A stretch of 40,119 nt of DNA, taken from assembly GCA_017463765.1 (NCBI GenBank), contig JAFTON010000108.1, positions 1-40,119 of the forward strand, given 5' to 3'. A model generated the notes under the pieces. It made no database searches. It saw only the letters and a program-made list of their open reading frames with translations, and was not told the origin of the DNA. Made by a program: the position numbers and the translations under genes. Origin of the DNA: Clostridia bacterium. GTDB taxonomy: Bacteria; Bacillota; Clostridia; Oscillospirales; CAG-272. Below are positions 1-7,993 of this stretch, in pieces. The stretch's first letter is position 1. The number at the start of each line of letters is the position of its first letter.

Positions 1-1020
1 AGAATCCAAAATGCTATCTGCCTTAGCCTCATCATCCTCCACCACAAGTGCTATTATGTACTGTGTTCTGATGATGGAAGGATACTTTTTCATTGCCTTC
101 ATAAATTTATTAAGCTCGGGTGTTATAAGAGAAGATACGTCTGCCGTAAGGTCAAGGCTGAGTCGGCAATAGATAAGGTCGCAGGTTAGCAGACTGCGAT
201 GAAGACCGATGATATTATAGTTACTGCTAAGGAGTGAGGATATCTGCTGCTCAGCCTCCTCAATCAAGCCACGGTCAAGGGTTCTTTGTGCCGAGAAAAC
301 AGCGAGAGATGCGCAGTGTACGTTCTGCATATCTGCTCCCTGTGGCAGTGTGAACCACTCATCAGGCATCTCCGAGACGCGTGCGCCCTCTGTCTGCGCA
401 GCGTTCATCAGAAGCTGCTTTCGGAACGCCTCTGCTGCATCGGGATTTTTCGACAAGTGAAGAGCGTTCATACCGTCGTTTGCAACTCCACCTGCATTAA
501 AAGGAATTCCGTTGGTTACAGCAACAAAGAAGGATAGAGCTGCACCTAAGAGAAATACGAGCGCAAGCAAAACATTATTCAAAGAGAGATAATAAAGAAG
601 GGCAAAAACAGCAGCAAGAATCAGGTTAGCAATGACTCCACCAAGATTGTAGGTTATGATCTGAGACTTGCTCTCCTTCTCTGCCGGTGGTGTCATAAGG
701 CATTGTCCACCCGTACCTGCAAGGCTGAATCTGCGAAGCTGTATTTTTCCATCCTGATTTATCCACATAAGGCTTCCGATACGGAATGAACAAAATCTGT
801 AGCCCGAGATAAGACCGAATACAAGATGACCACCCTCATGAACAATAATCGAAATATAATAGGTAACAAGCACACCGATAATACCGAGAATCACTTCGGG
901 AAAGCTGAAAAATCCCGACAAAAGTGTTACAGACAGTAAAAAACCGAAGCCTGCAGCACAGACAAGAATAATCAAACCAACTATTCCGTTGTATAAATTA
1001 TTTCGTTTTTCTTTTTTCAT
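1..1020 (-). CDS. M50-like membrane metallopeptidase, 3' end outside the window
   Basis: The reading frame is open from an ATG at 1018-1020 to the window edge (340 codons, no stop), so the C-terminus is missing. The N-terminus has a hydrophobic segment at about residues 8-32. A second segment carries HEGGH at residues 61-65 (bases 826-840), the HExxH zinc motif of site-2/M50-type intramembrane proteases. Further hydrophobic segments follow, including a run rich in Leu, Ala and Val at about 130-165, then a soluble tail. A GGAGG site precedes the start, 15 bases after the trmL stop, so the two genes probably form one minus-strand operon. The substrate is unknown. M50 membership rests on HEGGH within membrane context; a full-length sequence would be needed to place the subfamily. 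Confidence 0.75.
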   Translation of the reverse strand, partial: MKKEKRNNLYNGIVGLIILVCAAGFGFLLSVTLLSGFFSFPEVILGIIGVLVTYYISIIVHEGGHLVFGLISGYRFCSFRIGSLMWINQDGKIQLRRFSLAGTGGQCLMTPPAEKESKSQIITYNLGGVIANLILAAVFALLYYLSLNNVLLALVFLLGAALSFFVAVTNGIPFNAGGVANDGMNALHLSKNPDAAEAFRKQLLMNAAQTEGARVSEMPDEWFTLPQGADMQNVHCASLAVFSAQRTLDRGLIEEAEQQISSLLSSNYNIIGLHRSLLTCDLIYCRLSLDLTADVSSLITPELNKFMKAMKKYPSIIRTQYIIALVVEDDEAKADSILDS

Positions 1021-1035
1021 AATTCATTCCTCCGA

Positions 1036-1497
1036 TCAATCAAGTCCCGAAAAACCATTCTGCCTCAATACCTCATATACGGCAATGGCAACCGAGTTTG
1101 AAAGGTTAAGACAGCGAAGCGTCTTGCGCATTGGAATACGAAGGCATCTTTCGGCATTCTCATTAATTAGCTCCTTCGGAAGTCCAACCGACTCTCGCCC
1201 GAAGATCAGATAAACGTTCTCGGGATAGGTTACGTCAGCATAGCTGTGCGTTGCGTGCGCAGTGAAGAAATACATCGTAGCATTTTCGTTCTGCCTTAGA
1301 AAATCCTCGTAATTTTCATAATATGTAACATCCAGCTTATCCCAATAATCAAGTCCGGCACGCTTTAAGGTACGGTCGGATATCTCGAAGCCAATAGGCT
1401 TTATAATATGTAATCTCGCCCCCGTGACAGCACAGGTACGGGATATGTTCCCCGTATTCTGAGGTATTTCGGGTGAATACAGAACAACATTTATCAT
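1036..1497 (-). CDS. trmL: tRNA (cytidine/uridine-34 2'-O)-methyltransferase TrmL (SPOUT family)
   Basis: At 153 residues this is the usual TrmL length. It is a trefoil-knot SPOUT enzyme that uses S-adenosylmethionine to methylate the wobble ribose of leucine tRNAs. The N-terminal VVLYSPEIPQNTGNISRTC is characteristic. IFGRESVGLPKEL and the knot segment CLNLSNSVAIAVYEVLRQ form the cofactor pocket. The start ATG (1495-1497) has a GGTGAGG site just upstream. A promoter with a TTGCAT/TAGAAT pair and a 17-bp spacer lies at 1529-1557. The M50-like gene follows after 15 bases. Function is assigned by family; the motifs are clear. Confidence 0.95.
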   Translation of the reverse strand: MINVVLYSPEIPQNTGNISRTCAVTGARLHIIKPIGFEISDRTLKRAGLDYWDKLDVTYYENYEDFLRQNENATMYFFTAHATHSYADVTYPENVYLIFGRESVGLPKELINENAERCLRIPMRKTLRCLNLSNSVAIAVYEVLRQNGFSGLD

Positions 1498-1528
1498 ATT
1501 TTTTCCTCACCAGAATATTCTTATTTCT

Positions 1529-1557
1529 ATTCTATCACAGTATCAAGAAAAATGCAA
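1529..1557 (-). promoter_or_regulatory. promoter of trmL operon
   Basis: Read on the minus strand, TTGCAT (1552-1557) is followed after exactly 17 bases by TAGAAT (1529-1534), with a TGA extension before the -10. It sits about 30 bases upstream of the trmL start. Confidence 0.6.
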
Positions 1558-1635
1558 TAGAAAGAATCGCTTCGGATAAAAAAGAATAAAAATAAATATT
1601 TTTTACAAATAAGTCTTTATTTTTCAGATTTAATG

Positions 1636-1644
1636 TGTTATAAT
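1636..1644 (+). promoter_or_regulatory. extended -10 promoter of secA
   Basis: TGT followed by a perfect TATAAT (1639-1644) lies 41 bases before the secA ATG. The -35 region at 1616-1621 (TTTATT) is poor, which fits an extended -10 promoter. The region 1498-1684 otherwise holds only the two divergent promoters. Confidence 0.55.
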
Positions 1645-1684
1645 AGATTGGTTAAATATGTTTCCATAGCGAAAGGATTTTAAA

Positions 1685-4456
1685 ATGGGATTATTCAAAT
1701 CGTTATTTAAAAGCTACAGCGAAAAGCAGATACAGAGATTGATGCCACTCGTTGATGCTACAGAGGCTCTCGCAGACAAGTTCAAGGCTATGAGCGATGC
1801 CGAGATGAGAGCGTATACAGATAAGCTTAAGGGTGATCTTGCAAACGGCAAGACACTTGATGATATTCTACCCGAGGCATTCGCCCTTGTAAGAGAGGCA
1901 GACGACAGAGTTCTCGGCAAGAGACCCTTCCGTGTACAGATTATCGGTGGTATACTTCTCCACCAGGGTCGAATCGCAGAGATGAAAACAGGTGAAGGTA
2001 AGACTCTTGTTGCCACGATGCCTGCATATCTTAATGCCCTCTCGGGAAAGGGTGTGCATATCGTTACGGTAAACGATTACCTTGCAAAGCGTGACTCCGA
2101 CGAGATGGGCAGAGTGTACGGATTCCTTGGCCTCAAGACCGGTCTTATTGTTCACGGTCAGAACGGAAACGAAAAGCGCGAGGCATACGGTGCCGATATT
2201 ACCTATGCAACCAATAACGAGCTTGGCTTCGACTATCTCCGTGACAATATGGTTATTTATAAGGAGCGAATGGTACAGCGCGGACATAATTTTGCTATTA
2301 TCGACGAGGTGGACTCTATTCTTATAGACGAAGCGAGAACTCCCCTTATCATCTCGGGTCAGGGCTCAAAGTCTACCGATCTTTACGCTATGGCAGACAA
2401 GCTTGTAAGAACAATGTCTCGCCACGTTATTAAGGAGATGGATACAAAGCAGGACCTTGACGTTTACGACGAGGACTTTATTGTTGATGAAAAGGCGCGT
2501 ACTGCCGTACTCACCCAGCACGGTATAGACAAGGCTGAGAAGTTCTTCGGAATAGAAAACCTTTCAGACCCCGAAAACACAAGCATTTACCACCACGTTA
2601 ACGTTGCCATCAAGGCACACGGCGTTATGAAAAACGAGGTGGACTATATAGTTAAGGACGGTAACGTTCTTATTGTTGATACATTTACAGGCCGACTTAT
2701 GCCCGGCAGACGTTATAACGATGGTCTGCACCAGGCTATTGAGGCAAAGGAAGGGGTTGACGTTCAGCGCGAGAGCCGTACTATTGCTACCATCACCTTC
2801 CAGAATTATTTCCGTATGTACGGAAAGCTGTCGGGTATGACCGGTACGGCGCTTACCGAAGAGGACGAGTTCAAGACGATCTATGTTCTTGACGTTGTTG
2901 AGGTTCCTACAAACAAGCCAATGATCAGAATCGACCGTAAGGACTCGGTATATGCCACCTATCAGGGCAAGGTCAGAGCAATTGTTAATCAGATCAGAGA
3001 ATGCCGTGAAAAAGGTCAGCCTGTGCTTGTCGGTACCGTTTCTATCGAAAAATCCGAGGAGCTGTCGCTCGTTCTTAAGAAAGCAGGCATACCTCACACC
3101 GTTCTTAATGCAAAGCATCACGAAAAAGAGGCTGAGATCGTTGCCCAGGCAGGACGATACGGCAGTGTTACTATTTCCACCAACATGGCAGGACGTGGTA
3201 CAGATATTATGCTTGGCGGTAATCCCGAATATATGGCTAAGTCGGATATGCGTAAGCAAGGCTTTGAAGAAGGACTTATCGCAATGGCAACCAGCTCAGC
3301 CCCCTCAGATGATGAGGCTGTAAACGAGGCAAGAGCTGTATTTGCCCAGCTTTATGCAAAGCACCGTGAGGCAATTGAGCCTGAGGCAAAGAGAGTTCGC
3401 GAGGCAGGTGGTCTGTTCATCCTCGGTACAGAGAGACACGAATCAAGACGTATTGACAACCAGCTGCGTGGACGTTCGGGCAGACAGGGAGATCCCGGTG
3501 AATCAAGATTCTACCTTTCTCTTGAGGATGATCTTATGCGTCTGTTCGGTTCCGACCGTATTGACAAAATTGCGGAGATGTGTAAAAAGCTCGGTCTTGA
3601 CGAGGAGACTGCCATAGACGATAAGCTTCTGTCGGGAGTAATTGAGAGCGCACAGAAAAAGCTTGAGGACAACAACTTCCAGCGCAGAAAGAACGTGCTT
3701 ACCTACGACGACGTTATGAACCAGCAGAGAAACGTTATTTATCAGCAGCGTCAGGAGGTGCTGATGAACGACGATATTCAGGACAAGATCATTTCTATGA
3801 TCAGGCAGTCGGTTGAGGAGACCTTCGACTTCTGCTTCGGTCTCGACACTCCCGAGGACTGGAACTTCGACGAGTTCAAGAACCATTACCTAGGTTGCCT
3901 TACCGATAGCAAGGGCTTTGTATATACCCCCGAGGAGCTTCACAGCATTGATAAAGCTGCATGGAAGGAAGAGCTTGTCGAGCGTGCGATGGAGATATAC
4001 AGATCTAAAGACGAGCTGTTCAATGGTATTTCCAACAACGGAGTCAACGCTATGCGTGAGGTTGAGAAGGTTATTCTGCTTCAGAACGTAGACAAGAAGT
4101 GGATGGATCACCTTGAGGTTATGGATGAGCTTAAGGAATACGTCGGACTTAATTCCTACGCTCAGAGAGATCCCGTAGCAATGTTCCGTATTCAGGGCGC
4201 AGATATATTCGATCAGATGGTTGACGATATCAAGGAGGATACCGTAAGACAGATCCTCACCGTTATTCCCAGACCTCAGGCTACCGAGAGAGTTCAGGTT
4301 GCAAAGCCTACCTCAACAGGTCACGGTGATAAGCCTATTGTCAGAAAGCCTGTCGTAAAGACTGTCAGAGTCGGTAGAAATGATCCCTGCCCTTGCGGAA
4401 GCGGTAAAAAATACAAGAAGTGCTGTGGCCAGAATCAGGTTGCAGACAGAGACTAA
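1685..4456 (+). CDS. secA: Protein translocase ATPase SecA
   Basis: This is the 923-residue motor ATPase that drives preproteins through SecYEG. The Walker A sequence MKTGEGKT is at residues 100-107. The DEAD-like segment IIDEVDSILIDEARTPLI follows at about 205-222, and TNMAGRGTDIMLGG marks the second nucleotide-binding domain. LRGRSGRQGDPGESRFYLS lies in the helicase C region. The C-terminus carries the SEC-C zinc motif NDPCPCGSGKKYKKCCG, used for SecB or ribosome and lipid contact in other species. The start has AAAGGA 8 bases upstream. The stop at 4454-4456 is followed by a 9-bp hairpin and then a membrane-protein gene, so cotranscription is likely. Confidence 0.98.
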   Translation: MGLFKSLFKSYSEKQIQRLMPLVDATEALADKFKAMSDAEMRAYTDKLKGDLANGKTLDDILPEAFALVREADDRVLGKRPFRVQIIGGILLHQGRIAEMKTGEGKTLVATMPAYLNALSGKGVHIVTVNDYLAKRDSDEMGRVYGFLGLKTGLIVHGQNGNEKREAYGADITYATNNELGFDYLRDNMVIYKERMVQRGHNFAIIDEVDSILIDEARTPLIISGQGSKSTDLYAMADKLVRTMSRHVIKEMDTKQDLDVYDEDFIVDEKARTAVLTQHGIDKAEKFFGIENLSDPENTSIYHHVNVAIKAHGVMKNEVDYIVKDGNVLIVDTFTGRLMPGRRYNDGLHQAIEAKEGVDVQRESRTIATITFQNYFRMYGKLSGMTGTALTEEDEFKTIYVLDVVEVPTNKPMIRIDRKDSVYATYQGKVRAIVNQIRECREKGQPVLVGTVSIEKSEELSLVLKKAGIPHTVLNAKHHEKEAEIVAQAGRYGSVTISTNMAGRGTDIMLGGNPEYMAKSDMRKQGFEEGLIAMATSSAPSDDEAVNEARAVFAQLYAKHREAIEPEAKRVREAGGLFILGTERHESRRIDNQLRGRSGRQGDPGESRFYLSLEDDLMRLFGSDRIDKIAEMCKKLGLDEETAIDDKLLSGVIESAQKKLEDNNFQRRKNVLTYDDVMNQQRNVIYQQRQEVLMNDDIQDKIISMIRQSVEETFDFCFGLDTPEDWNFDEFKNHYLGCLTDSKGFVYTPEELHSIDKAAWKEELVERAMEIYRSKDELFNGISNNGVNAMREVEKVILLQNVDKKWMDHLEVMDELKEYVGLNSYAQRDPVAMFRIQGADIFDQMVDDIKEDTVRQILTVIPRPQATERVQVAKPTSTGHGDKPIVRKPVVKTVRVGRNDPCPCGSGKKYKKCCGQNQVADRD

Positions 4457-4467
4457 GCATTTATGAT

Positions 4468-4491
4468 AAGGGCAGGACATAACCTGCCCTT
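4468..4491 (+). other. intergenic hairpin between secA and the CXXC membrane protein gene
   Basis: AAGGGCAGG (4468-4476), a 6-base loop and CCTGCCCTT (4483-4491) form a perfect 9-bp hairpin. No U-tract follows. Instead the purine-rich ribosome binding site of the next gene begins at 4492. It is therefore more likely an mRNA processing or stability element than a terminator. Confidence 0.6.
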
Positions 4492-4510
4492 AAGAAAGGA
4501 AAGGTCATTT

Positions 4511-5284
4511 ATGGCTAATTCAAAATACGCTAAGCTGATTGCAACAGCCACCACGGTATTATGTATACTGCTTGGCGTTATGTTTATCGTTTGCTGTGTA
4601 CATCTATACTTTACAGGTGGGGCTCAGCCCTATTCGAGAGAGCGTGTCGGTGATTATCTGATAATTCTCGCCGTTCCCTCATTTTTAACCCTCGCTCTGG
4701 TTGTTATCGGCATTGTTTTCAACGTTGTGAACGGCAAGAGTGACGTAGAGCCGACTGCAAGAACAAGCAGCGAGTTGCTCGAAAGCTTTACAAAAAAATT
4801 TGATCCCAAGGACTTTCCCGAGGAGATAAAGGCAAAGTCGGATATGGAAAGAGACAAGCGACAGGTTTACAGCTGGCTTGCCTTCGATATATCCTTCCTT
4901 CTGTTTTTGCTTGCTGTCCTTTATTTTGACTTTTTCACAAGCTTCAGTATAGATAATCTCAACGGCGACGTTGTTCGCGCACTTATGGGTATTCTTCCTC
5001 TTGCAATACTTGCTGTGGCAGTACATATTCCAAAGGCATATCTTATTGAGAAAAGCTGCCAAAGGGAGCTTGAAATTCTGAAGAATTCCATTAAAGAAAA
5101 CGGCGCACCTCGTGTCAACAAAACCGAAGACTCAAAAAATGGCGTTGATTATGCTCTTATCGGAAGATACCTGATTGTTGGAGCTGCAGTTGCTCTTGTT
5201 ATACTCGGTATATTTAACGGTGGCATGGGTGACGTGCTTGACAAGGCTGTAAAAATCTGTACGGAGTGTATAGGACTTGGCTGA
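4511..5284 (+). CDS. Membrane protein with CD1871A-like C-terminal CXXC tail
   Basis: Starting at ATG 4511 (AGAAAGGAAAGG upstream) gives 257 residues; an in-frame upstream start at 4463 would begin in the hairpin region and is rejected. About five hydrophobic segments are visible, near residues 8-32, 45-70, 115-140, 150-178 and 225-245. The protein ends in KICTECIGLG, the CXXC tail typical of the small CD1871A family, which is normally a short protein encoded next to a 4Fe-4S membrane protein. Here that tail closes a much longer protein, and the expected 4Fe-4S partner follows directly with overlapping or adjoining start. The pair probably relays electrons to extracytoplasmic thiols; this is inference from the cysteines and the neighbour. 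Confidence 0.75.
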   Translation: MANSKYAKLIATATTVLCILLGVMFIVCCVHLYFTGGAQPYSRERVGDYLIILAVPSFLTLALVVIGIVFNVVNGKSDVEPTARTSSELLESFTKKFDPKDFPEEIKAKSDMERDKRQVYSWLAFDISFLLFLLAVLYFDFFTSFSIDNLNGDVVRALMGILPLAILAVAVHIPKAYLIEKSCQRELEILKNSIKENGAPRVNKTEDSKNGVDYALIGRYLIVGAAVALVILGIFNGGMGDVLDKAVKICTECIGLG

Positions 5285-5285
5285 T

Positions 5286-6869
5286 ATGAAAAACGTGATT
5301 TTAAAAATAAAGAATTGGTGGGCTGCCCACGCACCCACAAAGAGAAGGCTCATTCAGCTTTACTCTGCCCTGTTATTTAACTCTTATCTTAAGGGTTATA
5401 TCACGGGAGATATTTTCAAGGGTATGTCAAAAAACCTTTGCACACCCGGTCTTAACTGTTACTCCTGTCCCGGCGCTGTAACGAGCTGCCCACTCGGAGC
5501 ATTACAGAATTCATTCTCATCCTCGGGTAAGACAGCACCTTACTATATGCTCGGAATAATCATGCTTTACGGTATTATCTTTGGCAGATGGATATGTGGC
5601 TGGCTCTGTCCCTTCGGTCTTATTCAGGATCTGTTACATAAGATTAAAACCCCCAAGCTGAAAAAGAGCCGTTTTACTCGCGTGCTTTCATTCTTTAAGT
5701 ACGTACTTCTTGTACTGTTTGTAGTTGTTCTGCCCCTTATCTATATGCTGCACGATTTCCCTCTCCCTGCGTTCTGCAAATATATTTGTCCTGCCGGAAC
5801 TATCGGGGGCGCAATCGGTCTGCTGATCAATCCCGGAAACGAGGGTATGTTCGGTATGCTCGGCCCACTGTTTACCTGGAAATTTGCTCTGGCTGTCAGC
5901 TTCGTTGTGGGAATGATATTCGTCTACAGGCTGTTCTGCCGTTTCATCTGCCCTCTCGGCGCGCTCTACGGCTTCTTTAATAAGTTCTCGCTCTTCGGAA
6001 TCACTCTTGATAAGAGCAAGTGTATAAGCTGTGGAAAGTGCATCAGCGTCTGTGAGATGGATATACATCACGTAGGCGACCACGAATGTATAAGCTGTGG
6101 TAAGTGTGTGGGTGTTTGTCCCACCAAGGCTATCAGCTACAAGGGCTCTAAGATTATTTTGCCTGACAGTGAGATTGAGTCTGCCAAGACCGAGGAGGAA
6201 AAAGCTGCAGTCGAGGTTAAGCGTGAAAAGAGAGTCAAGCTTGCATCAAGGATTACTGCACTTGTTCTCAGCGCTGTACTTTTATTCTCGCTGGTTTACT
6301 TAAACTTTTTCTATGATGACGGCACGAATATCGATCCCGATCAGGGAGTCGGAGATACCGATGAGGATAGTGGTGATACGGAAGATGATAACAGCATTCC
6401 TACGGGTAGCAAGATCGGCAACAAATGCCCAAGCTATGATCTTGAGCTCGTAAACGGAAGTGGAACGGTAAATATCAAGGAATTCCGAGGAAAGATTGTT
6501 ATTATAAACTTCTGGGGTGTATGGTGTGGTCCCTGCAAGCAGGAGCTGCCCGATTTCGATGACGTAGCAAACGAATACGACGGTGAGGTTGTGGTTCTTA
6601 CCATTCACACGGTAACCAATAAAGCATCGGCTCCCGAGTACATACAAACTCATTTCCCAAGCTCGAAAATGCTGTTTGCATACGACGTTCCTCTTACCTC
6701 GGAAAAGGATATGTACTTCCATCTGCTCGGTGGTAAATCTGCATATCCCAGAACCCTTGTTCTCGACGAAAAGGGTGTTATTCAGGCTATTTTCGACGGT
6801 AAGGCAACTCATAGTCAGCTTATCGACTCCATCGAAGCAATCAGATCGGAGTCTGCTGATACACAATAA
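5286..6869 (+). CDS. NapH-type 4Fe-4S membrane protein fused to a TlpA/ResA-like thioredoxin domain
   Basis: ATG 5286 gives 527 residues; a TTG at 5277 in frame would add three. The N-terminal half is a polytopic NapH/CcdA-like electron-transfer module: a cysteine cluster CTPGLNCYSCPG near residue 55, then WICGWLCPFG, CKYICPAG and CRFICPLG between membrane spans. Two ferredoxin motifs follow, CISCGKCISVCEMD and CISCGKCVGVCPTKA, at about 240-275. After a membrane span near 305-330 and a very acidic linker rich in Asp and Glu comes a thioredoxin-fold domain with W413-C-G-P-C417. It probably passes electrons from a cytoplasmic ferredoxin pool across the membrane to a tethered thiol reductase outside. 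Direction and substrate are inferred. The preceding CXXC membrane protein is the likely partner. Confidence 0.9.
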   Translation: MKNVILKIKNWWAAHAPTKRRLIQLYSALLFNSYLKGYITGDIFKGMSKNLCTPGLNCYSCPGAVTSCPLGALQNSFSSSGKTAPYYMLGIIMLYGIIFGRWICGWLCPFGLIQDLLHKIKTPKLKKSRFTRVLSFFKYVLLVLFVVVLPLIYMLHDFPLPAFCKYICPAGTIGGAIGLLINPGNEGMFGMLGPLFTWKFALAVSFVVGMIFVYRLFCRFICPLGALYGFFNKFSLFGITLDKSKCISCGKCISVCEMDIHHVGDHECISCGKCVGVCPTKAISYKGSKIILPDSEIESAKTEEEKAAVEVKREKRVKLASRITALVLSAVLLFSLVYLNFFYDDGTNIDPDQGVGDTDEDSGDTEDDNSIPTGSKIGNKCPSYDLELVNGSGTVNIKEFRGKIVIINFWGVWCGPCKQELPDFDDVANEYDGEVVVLTIHTVTNKASAPEYIQTHFPSSKMLFAYDVPLTSEKDMYFHLLGGKSAYPRTLVLDEKGVIQAIFDGKATHSQLIDSIEAIRSESADTQ

Positions 6870-6877
6870 AATACAGC

Positions 6878-6912
6878 AAAAAATGACGGAAGCAATTTCC
6901 GTCATTTTTTGT
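6878..6912. terminator. bidirectional terminator between the ferredoxin-thioredoxin gene and cysE
   Basis: The 14-bp perfect inverted repeat AAAAAATGACGGAA / TTCCGTCATTTTTT (6878-6891 and 6897-6910) has A and T runs on both sides. It can terminate both convergent genes. The cysE stop codon (6902-6904) lies inside its right arm. Confidence 0.85.
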
Positions 6913-7738
6913 TTACACCGGTTCTGCCACCATCGTTATAGTAGATCATGCTGCCGGGTTCAACCGAATGGGTGAGCCAGACGTTACCACCGATTACAGA
7001 TCCGTCACCAATAACCGTGTCGCCACCGAGAATTGTTGCGCCTGCGTAAATAACACATCTGTTTCCGATTGTGGGATGGCGTTTTCCTCCCGCCCTGCCA
7101 CGGCTTGTGTGAGAAATACTTTTTGCCCCGATTGTAACGCCCTGATATATCTTTACTTTATTTCCGATTACTGCCGTCTCACCTATTACGATTCCCGTAC
7201 CGTGATCAATACAAAGACCGTCTCCTATCTCAGCGCCCGGGTGAATATCTATGCCAGTCATCTTGTGAGCATATTCGCTTATCATCCTGGGAAGATAAGG
7301 TATACTTCTCTTGTACAGCAGATGAGCTATACGGTGCGCCGTAACAGCAAAAAAACCGGGATAGCAAAGCATAATTTCCTCCACCGAGCTTGCTGCAGGA
7401 TCACCTTCAAAAATTGAGAGAGCGTCAGATATGAGTGTTGCTTTCACGTCGGGAAGCTGCTCAAGGATTTCATAAGCCATACGCCACGACTCGCTCTCGG
7501 AGAGGTAGTTTCTGCAATAATCGTAAATCAGAATGCAAAGCTGCTCTGCCACGCCCAGCCTATCCTCCCTTCCTTTTTCGATAGAATAAATCTGTGGCAA
7601 AAGGAGCTGCTTTGAAAGTCGGAGGATATCCTCGGGTGCCGTGGGTGGAGGAAGGAAGAAATCCGATTTAGCGAAAAGACCAACTGATATATTGTTTAGT
7701 CCTTCGGTAAGTTTTCTTAACCTATTGTTATCAATCAT
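6902..7738 (-). CDS. cysE: Serine O-acetyltransferase (CysE/EpsC)
   Basis: This 278-residue enzyme transfers acetyl from acetyl-CoA to serine to make O-acetylserine, the cysteine precursor. The N-terminal helical domain includes DPAASSVEEIMLCYPGFFAV at about 113-132. The hexapeptide-repeat left-handed beta-helix begins near GIDIHPGAEIGDG (His166) and contains the family signature DHGTGIVIGET at about 178-188. The start ATG (7736-7738) has AAGGAGAAA upstream. It is a single-gene unit that shares a bidirectional terminator with the upstream locus. No cysteine synthase gene is in the window, and no T-box was recognised upstream. Confidence 0.95.
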   Translation of the reverse strand: MIDNNRLRKLTEGLNNISVGLFAKSDFFLPPPTAPEDILRLSKQLLLPQIYSIEKGREDRLGVAEQLCILIYDYCRNYLSESESWRMAYEILEQLPDVKATLISDALSIFEGDPAASSVEEIMLCYPGFFAVTAHRIAHLLYKRSIPYLPRMISEYAHKMTGIDIHPGAEIGDGLCIDHGTGIVIGETAVIGNKVKIYQGVTIGAKSISHTSRGRAGGKRHPTIGNRCVIYAGATILGGDTVIGDGSVIGGNVWLTHSVEPGSMIYYNDGGRTGVNKK

Positions 7739-7848
7739 TTATTTCTCCTTATAGGTATATTTTTCCGTTTCAGATTAAAAAACGGCTGATTTTGTAAAGA
7801 TTTGTTAAAATATTTTGAAAAATATAGGCTTTTTAAATAAAATGTGTG

Positions 7849-7877
7849 TTGATTTTTTATTATTTATGTGGTATAAT
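7849..7877 (+). promoter_or_regulatory. consensus promoter of the helicase-nuclease gene
   Basis: TTGATT (7849-7854), a 17-base spacer, then TGG plus TATAAT (7872-7877). Predicted start near 7884 leaves a leader of about 110 bases. The leader contains GGTCG-GTCGG-CGACC, a 5-bp hairpin, close to the GGAAAGG ribosome binding site. It did not match a riboswitch class I know. Confidence 0.8.
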
Positions 7878-7993
7878 TTTACTTGTAAAAAGCTGTAAAA
7901 ACGTAAATTGGTCGGAAAAAGCCGTAGCACAGGCAAAAATGTGTTTCAGGTGGTCGGTCGGCGACCTTATCCGACGGAAAGGTACGGTATTCA

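Noticed and set aside
1868..3259. Long open frames antisense to secA (139 and 231 codons)
   Set aside because: They mirror the codon pattern of secA on the other strand, have no ribosome binding sites and no recognisable domains.
7884..7993. Known riboswitch in the helicase leader
   Set aside because: Compared by eye with c-di-GMP, THF, fluoride and preQ1 patterns; only short hairpins are present and no conserved core was found.
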